5,382 bases of DNA from an uncultured Clostridia bacterium (GTDB taxonomy: Bacteria; Bacillota; Clostridia; Christensenellales; Borkfalkiaceae), in the NCBI GenBank assembly GCA_905235815.1, contig CAJOMT010000103.1, positions 1 to 5,382 of the forward strand, written 5' to 3'. Under the pieces are notes generated by a model. It made no database searches. It saw nothing but the letters and a program-made list of their open reading frames with translations, and was not told the origin of the DNA. Within the stretch, counting starts at the first letter, position 1. Each line of letters starts with the position of its first letter. The translations under genes were made by a program, and so were the position numbers. Below, in pieces: positions 1-5,382 of this stretch.

Positions 1-74
1 GGTTGAACTTACTTTTAGTAAAAAGAACGTTCGGCCTATTTTGTTTTATGGATGAATTTGAAAATTTCAAGGCA

Positions 75-116
75 TAGAAAAAGGCAGGCAGAGTTTTTTG
101 CGCTCTGTCTGCCTTT
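75..116 (-). terminator. Rho-independent terminator at the end of the restriction operon
   Basis: Arms at 80-93 and 103-116 pair over 14 bp with a single C-A mismatch in the minus-strand RNA (a G-U wobble on the plus strand) and a 9-nt loop. On the minus strand the stem runs into five Ts followed by CTAT (complement of 74-82). It lies 64 bp after the TGA of the large gene. The T-tract is on the minus-strand side, so it mainly ends that transcript; no convergent plus-strand gene is visible. Confidence 0.8.
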
Positions 117-179
117 GCCGTTATTTCGTTTTCTAATCTTGGAAAATCGCACCCGAAAACGCAATCTCCGACTTTACTT

Positions 180-3100
180 TCACTCCATAGGTTTAATCAT
201 TGATTCGATGAAGGCGATTTCGGATTCGTCGAGATCGTATTTTGCATATAGTTGCTTGTCGATTTCAGCGACGGACTTCGACCAATCAATGTCAGATTTA
301 TCGGTAAAGTCTTGAAGAGGAACATTTAACCATTTTTCACTAAAATTGTCTTGAGTTACTTTTAGCGAACCCAGTGTAGCACGCAAAAATTTAGTCTTTA
401 TGTATTTAATTGCGTTAATAGCCATGCTTCTCTCTGCAAATTTGCCTATGCTTATAAATGTATCTGTATTCCCCACATATTTTTCACCCACAATAGGTTC
501 CGTAAGAGTTTCTCCGAATTGCCCACTTCCATTAGCCCTTGCTAAAAAGACTTTGTAGTATTCAAAATTGTTAGGTTTAACAATGTATTTGTCTAAAATC
601 CACTTATAAGTTCTTACACTATTGTTTTCGCGTCCTAATATTTTAATGTATTTATTCTTATCATCTGGTGCGGTCTCAAAAAATAGTTCTTCTAAAGCTG
701 AAAAAGCATTAGTTGTTACATTATACCGATTCTCTTTACTAAGCCGTCCTTCTGCCCATCCATTTTCCACATAAAGTGTTTCGTTTGTCCTATAAGAATG
801 ATTTGGATATACAATTGTTGCAAATGCAATAAACCCTTCTTTTTTTACCTTCTTAATAATAGAATGCAACTGAGGGTATGGGCTGAAAGTTCCAATCGCA
901 CCGAAATCTTCATTCGTATTCCAATACGTCGTAGCAATACCACCTTTAATATCCACATTAGAAAAAATATCTGCACTATTCGCCCAATAATCTACAACCC
1001 TGTAATGATTATCGTTTAGCATTTTCTGATTCCATTGCTTTGGCGTCTTCCCAGCATTAAACAAAAATCTTGCAGGGTGAATCAACGTTCCGATTTTACT
1101 GATTTTTCGGGACATATCAATAAACAAATGATAAATCGGATCTTTTCCGTTTCCGTCTCCTGTATTTTCAAGTTGATATGGCGGGTTTCCTACTACTGCG
1201 TCGAATTTCATTTCTGTTACTCCTTTATTCCAATAACTGCCTTTTGTAACTTTTGCACGGAACTGTTCCGGCTTTTCTTTTAGTTGATTGATTAAATTTT
1301 CAAAATAGTGGGCGTTTGCTTTTGTGCCGGAATACCCGCAAAGAGTGCGTTGCGTTATAAACTTTGCCATTTCCGTCTTGCAAATGATGAAAACATTTTC
1401 TTTTACCGTCAGATCCCATAGTTCACGTTGTTTTTCGATAGATAATTCTTCTTGACATTCTTCGCAACGCTTTCGATAAATGCTATAAGTGACATAAAGC
1501 GGATATAACCCTGTTTTTGAATTAATTTCCAATATCTGCGCTTTGGTATTAGCGAGTGTATCCGCCGTAACCTTGCCGTGATCGACAAAACGTGGATCAT
1601 CCAATGTTTCTTCATGTGATTCGTTATAAAAGTCATAACCGCCCAAACAGTCGCTCATGTGCATGTTTACAACGCGCCACGGCGTAAGCACCGTTTCTTT
1701 ATCGGGATTCTTGAACGTAGCAAACAAAGCAGAGATTTTTTGTACTCGTTCCGTTGGAGGAAGCTCATCTGCGGATTTGGCTAGTTGGCGAATACGCCGT
1801 CCGGCAGCGATAAAAATATCGGCGTCGTAATATTTAGCAAACTTATTAAATATTTCCATTGTTACGCCTTTTGGCATGAATTCATCCCAAGATGATTTTG
1901 CCTCAGGTCTTTCAAATAACTTCGTAAAATTCTTTATTGTAATATCTTCTTCTATAGGAATATTCGCGCCGTAGATCAACAAAGGTATGCGGATTGAAAT
2001 CCCTCGCAAAATGGATTTCGCTTTCTGTGCGTTGTCCTGTTTTTTCTTTTTCTCTTCAAGAAAAGCAATGTCCTCGGGTGTACGCTCTTTTTTTGGTTTA
2101 CGCTCAATACGTTCCAATTCCTCGTATTCTTCATCGGTAAACCCTTGGTTATTAATATCAACGTCTTTCGCTTTTTTGGACTGTTTAGTTGCCCCGATAA
2201 TCTTCTTTAAGTCCTCAAAGTCTTGCAATTGTAAACCATCTAACTTCATCAAGTTTTCGTTATAAATATGATTATCGTCAAAGCCGTTTTTGACGACTCT
2301 ATCGGTATAAACTTTTTTAAGTTGCTGCAACATTCCGTCCACGTCATAGGGGCGCATAGTTGATCCTTCCACAGCGATAACAGGACAGAAATTCAAAAAT
2401 TCACCCATAATAGACCTATCGCTCGACGTATCTCCTGCACGTGTAGAAAGCCGGCCGGCTTCAGCGACGACTTTAAGCGTTCGGTCAGGCGCAAAGTCAA
2501 ATACATAACAACTTTCTTTGATTTGGCCATTGATATTTGCGGGCGATTGCACACGAAAAATAGTCTGCATATAACTCGTTGCAGATGTGGAAAACGTACC
2601 GGCGAGCATAAAGACAGCCGTCCATTCAGGAACGGTTACACCCGTTGTCAATCTTCCGCAAGATATAGTAATCGAATAAGTTTCAGCGGAATTATCTCCA
2701 AAGGCGGCTTGCACCTTTTTCATTGCTTCTGAATATTTTTCCTCTTCATCTAAATCTCCATTGCCAGCAACATTTGCGATATTGAAATTGCGGAACACTG
2801 GGTGATGTTTGAGAAGCGCCGACAAAGCGCGAGCCTCTTTCACTCCCGGTACAATCCATAATGAATGACGGAAATAATTCCTATATTCTTCGGTGGAATA
2901 AGGGTAATTGCTGTTTTCGTCTGTTTTGCAAAGAAGATTGAGGAAACTCTCCACGTCAGCTTTATGTACGAAGTCGCCGGCTTTAGCATCCGACGGTATC
3001 GCCTTAAAGTCTTTTTCGGGGTTACCCGTCCATGTACGGAAAAATTCGTGGAAGTTGAAGGCGGAGTCTTCGGCGTCGATATATCCCGGTATAAATTTTT

Positions 3101-4217
3101 CAAGGTTATATGTAAATATTTTAAGTTGGGGGAGATTTGCGTAAGGGTTACTATCGCCGAAGTGATATTTATTCCATTCAGCTTTTGCCCTTTGCTCCAT
3201 TACGTAATCCCACGTATAAATTTCCTGTTCGCTGAATTTGTTGACAATATTAAAAGGGGTACCTGACAATTCAAGCAGTTTCGGTTTCTTTGTATGGTCG
3301 TTCAAAAGTTCTATGACTGTTTGTCCAAGTTTTGTCTGTGTGCCCTCGTGGGCTTCGTCGATAATAACATAATCCCAATCAATTAAGAAAATAAAATCAT
3401 TTTTATCAAATTTGCCACCGACAGCTTCCGAACCGCGAAGATCTTGAATAGATGCAAAATAGACAAATTTAGTGCTTTCGTCTTCAACCAAATTTTCAAT
3501 TGTTTCACCTATCGTTCTTGAGCCAAATTTATAATCGGTATCGTAAAAAATCTTTTCAAAATCCTCAAACCAACCTTTGCTAACTACAGGGCGATGCGTG
3601 ATAATAATCGTCTTTTGGAACCCGCATTCTTTTGCTACCTGTAAAGCGGTAAGAGTTTTACCAAACCGCATTTTGGCGTTCCATAGCATATGATCGCTTG
3701 TTTTGAATCTTGTAACAGTTTCTTTGATAGCCTTTTTTTGTTCAGGACGAAACGAAATTGGCGTTCTTTCAGTGGAAATTTCTGTCGCCGTCAACGATTC
3801 CCGCCCTTCTTTTGCCGCCTTGATTGCATTCTTTGCTGTTTCCAAATCAACAGGGAACCATTCTATGCCTTTCTTCTCGTCTTTGAACTCGTAACGCTTA
3901 ATTCCCGAACGAATTAATACGGAGTGTACTGTTTTATCAGAGAAGGAGCGGAGTTCTCTTACGCCGTCAATTGTTTCTTCCCGTAAGGCAAGCTCGGTGT
4001 AAAGCAAATCATACGAAATCGCTGCCGTCTGCGTATATTGATCAATACGTTTCTTCGCAGCAATATTTAAGTCGCGGCAACTCGGAAAGAGGTTGTCGGG
4101 CGACTTGTCCGATTGAATGGTGGCTTCACCGATTTTTAACAAACCTTTATGTTCTTTATCGTTTATGCTAAAGACATAAATCAATGTATAAGTAAAGGTA
4201 GATGAAAATTGATTCAT
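180..4217 (-). CDS. Single-chain restriction-modification enzyme: GIY-YIG-like nuclease, SF2 helicase, Eco57I-like N6-adenine methyltransferase
   Basis: This 1345-residue protein probably cuts and methylates DNA with an ATP-driven motor. Domains seen in order: a GIY-YIG/T5orf172-like nuclease at about 8-125 (Y14 in LIYVF, LLKIG 26-30, R57, E75, H98 in the KTVH segment, GIEWF 117-121); an SF2 motor at about 155-600 with FRPEQ 156-160, Walker A AKMRFGKT 181-188, DEAH 287-290, SGTP 318-321, TTGVTVP 524-530 and motif VI QTIFRVQ 551-557; a charged coupler at about 630-835; an Eco57I-type methyltransferase with motif X VLTP 843-846, an atypical motif I ILEINSKTGLYP 895-906 and catalytic NPPY 1011-1014; and a probable recognition region at about 1150-1345. 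The order matches Type ISP enzymes such as LlaGI, except that the nuclease is GIY-YIG-like rather than Mrr-like. The ATG at 4217 follows GGGAGG by 5 nt and overlaps the stop of the upstream M gene in its -1 frame (ATGA). No internal break is seen. Domain calls are firm; cleavage, translocation and site specificity are inferred. Confidence 0.93.
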   Translation of the reverse strand: MNQFSSTFTYTLIYVFSINDKEHKGLLKIGEATIQSDKSPDNLFPSCRDLNIAAKKRIDQYTQTAAISYDLLYTELALREETIDGVRELRSFSDKTVHSVLIRSGIKRYEFKDEKKGIEWFPVDLETAKNAIKAAKEGRESLTATEISTERTPISFRPEQKKAIKETVTRFKTSDHMLWNAKMRFGKTLTALQVAKECGFQKTIIITHRPVVSKGWFEDFEKIFYDTDYKFGSRTIGETIENLVEDESTKFVYFASIQDLRGSEAVGGKFDKNDFIFLIDWDYVIIDEAHEGTQTKLGQTVIELLNDHTKKPKLLELSGTPFNIVNKFSEQEIYTWDYVMEQRAKAEWNKYHFGDSNPYANLPQLKIFTYNLEKFIPGYIDAEDSAFNFHEFFRTWTGNPEKDFKAIPSDAKAGDFVHKADVESFLNLLCKTDENSNYPYSTEEYRNYFRHSLWIVPGVKEARALSALLKHHPVFRNFNIANVAGNGDLDEEEKYSEAMKKVQAAFGDNSAETYSITISCGRLTTGVTVPEWTAVFMLAGTFSTSATSYMQTIFRVQSPANINGQIKESCYVFDFAPDRTLKVVAEAGRLSTRAGDTSSDRSIMGEFLNFCPVIAVEGSTMRPYDVDGMLQQLKKVYTDRVVKNGFDDNHIYNENLMKLDGLQLQDFEDLKKIIGATKQSKKAKDVDINNQGFTDEEYEELERIERKPKKERTPEDIAFLEEKKKKQDNAQKAKSILRGISIRIPLLIYGANIPIEEDITIKNFTKLFERPEAKSSWDEFMPKGVTMEIFNKFAKYYDADIFIAAGRRIRQLAKSADELPPTERVQKISALFATFKNPDKETVLTPWRVVNMHMSDCLGGYDFYNESHEETLDDPRFVDHGKVTADTLANTKAQILEINSKTGLYPLYVTYSIYRKRCEECQEELSIEKQRELWDLTVKENVFIICKTEMAKFITQRTLCGYSGTKANAHYFENLINQLKEKPEQFRAKVTKGSYWNKGVTEMKFDAVVGNPPYQLENTGDGNGKDPIYHLFIDMSRKISKIGTLIHPARFLFNAGKTPKQWNQKMLNDNHYRVVDYWANSADIFSNVDIKGGIATTYWNTNEDFGAIGTFSPYPQLHSIIKKVKKEGFIAFATIVYPNHSYRTNETLYVENGWAEGRLSKENRYNVTTNAFSALEELFFETAPDDKNKYIKILGRENNSVRTYKWILDKYIVKPNNFEYYKVFLARANGSGQFGETLTEPIVGEKYVGNTDTFISIGKFAERSMAINAIKYIKTKFLRATLGSLKVTQDNFSEKWLNVPLQDFTDKSDIDWSKSVAEIDKQLYAKYDLDESEIAFIESMIKPME

Positions 4218-4351
4218 TTGTGCCTCCCGTCAAGTAAAGTGACAAATTTTACTTTCTTACTTTTCTCCCAATCCATAACAAAACAATAAATGCCATTATG
4301 ATGGTTTCGGTTGTTCTTTTTACATCCTTCGCGCATTCTTCCTTTTTCGGC
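4214..4351 (-). pseudogene. Displaced C-terminal segment of the M subunit (-1 frame); full broken gene spans 4214-5193
   Basis: The -1 frame relative to the M gene is open from just after a TGA at 4352-4354 to a TGA at 4214-4216, 45 sense codons. It encodes a family-like end: EGCKKNNRNHHNGIYC, then FVMDWEKSKKVKFVTLL and a short DGRHK. Its stop overlaps the start of the downstream gene as ATGA, and that gene's GGGAGG box lies inside its last codons, which is how intact pairs of this sort are normally joined. The switch must fall between 4351 and about 4322. Two simple repairs exist: removing a duplicated GC in TGCGC (4331-4335), giving EECEGCKKNN and a 325-residue protein; or adding one A to the A5 tract (4343-4347), giving PKKGRMREGCKKNN and 326 residues. 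The first restores a CxxC pair and looks more natural. A real mutation, an assembly error and recoding cannot be separated from sequence alone. Confidence 0.82.
4223..4228 (-). promoter_or_regulatory. Shine-Dalgarno box of the nuclease-helicase-methylase gene
   Basis: GGGAGG on the minus strand ends 5 nt before the ATG at 4217-4215. It settles the start codon and lies inside the last codons of the -1 frame end of the M subunit, consistent with coupled translation through the ATGA overlap. In the continuous M reading, ribosomes would instead stop 31 bp earlier, at 4249-4251. Confidence 0.8.
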
Positions 4352-5193
4352 TCATCGAACAAGGATATTTGCAAAGATTCCATTCGGTGACAACTGTTCG
4401 GAATAACAAACTTCAATCCGTCCATTTGCCAAATATTCCACGAGAGGATTTCAGCTATCTCGCGCAAATACTCTTTTATCGGATAGACTCCGAATTTATT
4501 TTCGTAATAGTCGCAAAAAGTGAATAACAAATTTTCACGTGCAAGGAGCACATTATCACCTTGCCAATCATATCCATAAACGCTTTTGTAGGCTTCTTTA
4601 GCCCATTCGTACCAATCTTGTTCGTTGTCGGTATTTTCGGAAACGATACGGAGTTTTCTGTCCAAAAGTCCTATACGGTCTTTGACTTGTATAATTTCAC
4701 CTGTTACGGTGTCGTAACGACTTGCAATATAAGGAGCTTCTCCGCAGGTTATTTCAAGGCGTTGAGCCTTAACGTAATCTTGCCAGGTTTTACCTTCGGG
4801 AAATTTGATTCTTGCGGTGTTTGTCTGCCAAGATTTATCCGTTTCAGTGTTAAAAACGTTCTCGCGCCCAAACCATGCATTATCCACGAGGTTATTTTGT
4901 TTATTACATATCCACGAGGGGGTAAAGACTTCGGCTTTATCTCGTACGCGCATAAGTTGTTCCTGCTTTGTTTTCTCCGTGCGAGGCTTGATGAGGTTGC
5001 CGTTCTTTCCGGTAATAGCGCAAATTTCGATATGGTCATTTTTACCGTATCCAAAACCATTTTTGGCATAATCGTCAGTAGCCCAAATGAGATTCTTACC
5101 CGAAGAATTGTCTTTGATCAATATAGAAAGCAGAGATGCGTCCATCTCTAATATTTTATTTTCTTTTACGTCAACTCTTATTTCTTTTGCCAT
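4249..5193 (-). CDS. Restriction endonuclease subunit M family protein, C-terminus frameshifted
   Basis: This is the continuous 314-residue reading of a methyltransferase-like partner gene. It shows motif X (AEVFTPSWI, 87-95), a motif I-like loop LEITCGEAPYI (146-156), the family segment RIGLLDRKLRIVSEN (173-187), YGYDWQGDNVLLARENLL (206-223) and NIWQMDGL (253-260). These blocks are, from memory, those of proteins annotated 'restriction endonuclease subunit M', which lie beside Eco57I-like helicase-methylase genes. No (D/N/S)PP(Y/F) motif IV is present, so it probably cannot methylate alone; a cofactor-binding, recognition or assembly role is inferred. The ATG at 5193 is the earliest possible start because an in-frame TAG lies at 5203-5205; the ribosome site is weak (a GGA just before ATG). 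Residues beyond about 284-287 are out of frame: the true C-terminus lies in the -1 frame down to 4214. The hydrophobic end (IIMAFIVLLWIG) is therefore an artefact, not a membrane helix. Family call is confident; activity of this broken copy is doubtful. Confidence 0.85.
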   Translation of the reverse strand: MAKEIRVDVKENKILEMDASLLSILIKDNSSGKNLIWATDDYAKNGFGYGKNDHIEICAITGKNGNLIKPRTEKTKQEQLMRVRDKAEVFTPSWICNKQNNLVDNAWFGRENVFNTETDKSWQTNTARIKFPEGKTWQDYVKAQRLEITCGEAPYIASRYDTVTGEIIQVKDRIGLLDRKLRIVSENTDNEQDWYEWAKEAYKSVYGYDWQGDNVLLARENLLFTFCDYYENKFGVYPIKEYLREIAEILSWNIWQMDGLKFVIPNSCHRMESLQISLFDEPKKEECAKDVKRTTETIIMAFIVLLWIGRKVRK

Positions 5194-5204
5194 ATCCGTT
5201 TTCT

Positions 5205-5247
5205 ATTTTACCACACTATATATGACAGTTTCAGTCATATTTATCAA
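5205..5247 (-). promoter_or_regulatory. Possible promoter for the restriction operon
   Basis: The minus strand offers TTGATA (5242-5247) as a -35-like hexamer and three AT-rich -10 candidates: TATATA (5217-5222, 19-nt spacing), TATAGT (5215-5220, 21-nt spacing), and TAAAAT (5205-5210) preceded by TGG as in an extended -10. None has ideal spacing, and the TAAAAT option would leave a leader of only a few bases. The location immediately before the M gene is right, but read-through from the AAA+ gene could also supply transcription. Weak call. Confidence 0.25.
5217..5243. promoter_or_regulatory. Inverted repeat in the gap before the M subunit gene; candidate operator
   Basis: The core arms ATATGAC (5220-5226) and GTCATAT (5234-5240) are perfectly complementary and separated by the 7-nt AGTTTCA. 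Allowing one mismatch, the arms extend to 10 bp (5217-5226 and 5234-5243). The repeat fills about half of the 50-bp gap between the AAA+ gene stop and the M gene start, where a promoter would have to lie, so binding there by a dimeric repressor could control the restriction operon. No gene for such a regulator is in the window. A transcript hairpin is the alternative, but the arms are AT-rich and no T-tract follows, so a terminator is unlikely. Confidence 0.45.
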
Positions 5248-5382
5248 AAATTTAATGCCATTTCGGGCGACATTAAAAAGTCTTGCAACGAAAGCATTAA
5301 AATTCCTTGTTCGTTATATCCGCTTAAAATCTCTTGATTTACAATGATTATCTTTCTGAATGCGTCGTTTATCGAAAGTAAG
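5244..5382 (-). CDS. C-terminal end of an AAA+ ATPase (probable DUF4143 family), partial
   Basis: Read on the minus strand from 5381, a frame stays open for 45 codons to a TGA at 5244-5246 and runs off the window edge at its 5' side. The residues include AFRKIIIVNQEI, YNEQGILMLSLQDFLMSPE and a terminal MALNF. The pattern 'FRKIIIV... (D/N)E.GI....L.DFL..P' is typical of the last residues of AAA+ ATPases with a C-terminal DUF4143 domain, in which the final beta-strand and helix belong to a PD-(D/E)XK-like fold. In that family the N-terminal half has Walker A and B motifs; none of that is inside the window, so the assignment rests on the tail alone. The gene stops 50 bp before the M subunit in the same orientation. 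These ATPases are common as stand-alone cargo in accessory regions, so a link to the restriction genes is not implied. It could also be a remnant rather than an intact gene. Confidence 0.62.
   Translation of the reverse strand, partial: LLSINDAFRKIIIVNQEILSGYNEQGILMLSLQDFLMSPEMALNF

Noticed and set aside
9..32. TTACTTTTAGTAA palindrome and adjoining GAACGTTC
   Set aside because: Short AT-rich and 8-bp palindromes are expected by chance. GAACGTTC lacks the 4-bp spacer of a Firmicute LexA site, and no gene start is nearby.
2865..3266. 133-codon plus-strand open frame
   Set aside because: It lies wholly antisense to the helicase domain, has no ribosome site or recognisable domain, and the opposite strand carries conserved SF2 coding.
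4249..4302. Apparent C-terminal transmembrane helix (IIMAFIVLLWIG) in the M protein
   Set aside because: It is the out-of-frame reading of the conserved HHNGIYCFVMDWE segment, so it reflects the frameshift and not membrane anchoring.
4561..5151. 196-codon plus-strand open frame
   Set aside because: It is antisense to the conserved M-subunit motifs. The long hydrophobic stretches are what antisense reading of charged codons yields; no start signal supports it.
5217..5243. Controller-protein C-box before the M gene
   Set aside because: The GACT...AGTC symmetry of C-boxes is not matched (GACTGAAACTGTC here), and no C-protein gene is present.
1..5382. CTTACTTT near both window ends in opposite orientation, considered as element termini
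   Set aside because: The match is only 8 bp, similar strings occur elsewhere (for example around 4251), and no transposase or target duplication is seen.

Overview
The window is part of an AT-rich bacterial accessory locus (GC roughly 40% by eye) in which every supported gene lies on the minus strand. Translation appears Shine-Dalgarno dependent: a GGGAGG box sits 5 nt before the start of the large gene. This fits a low-GC bacterium such as a Firmicute or spirochaete, but no marker gene fixes the taxon. The content is a restriction-modification (RM) type defence locus of the kind that moves horizontally.

Layout in the direction of transcription (right to left). (1) 5382-5244: the last 45 codons of an upstream gene, recognisable as the C-terminal tail of an AAA+ ATPase of the DUF4143-type family. 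(2) 5243-5194: a 49-50 bp gap with a near-perfect inverted repeat and AT-rich promoter-like hexamers. (3) 5193-4214: a gene of the 'restriction endonuclease subunit M' family. It has methyltransferase motifs X and I but no catalytic NPPY. It is broken by a frameshift near 4331-4347: the continuous frame ends at 4249 with a spurious 27-31 residue tail, while the proper C-terminus continues in the -1 frame to a TGA at 4214-4216. (4) 4217-180: a 1345-residue fusion protein with, in order, a GIY-YIG-like nuclease domain, an SF2 helicase motor, a charged coupler, an Eco57I-like N6-adenine methyltransferase with NPPY, and a probable target-recognition region. (5) 116-75: a rho-independent terminator that closes the operon.

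Inferred working model: the large protein resembles a Type ISP / Type IIG single-chain enzyme (nuclease, translocating motor, methylase and recognition domain in one polypeptide), but with a GIY-YIG-like nuclease instead of the PD-(D/E)XK/Mrr nuclease of the known Type ISP enzymes. The small M subunit is probably its partner. In the unshifted reading the two genes overlap by ATGA, so they would be translationally coupled. The most notable points are the frameshift, which destroys a candidate CxxC...H...C metal site, and the split of methyltransferase motifs between the two proteins.
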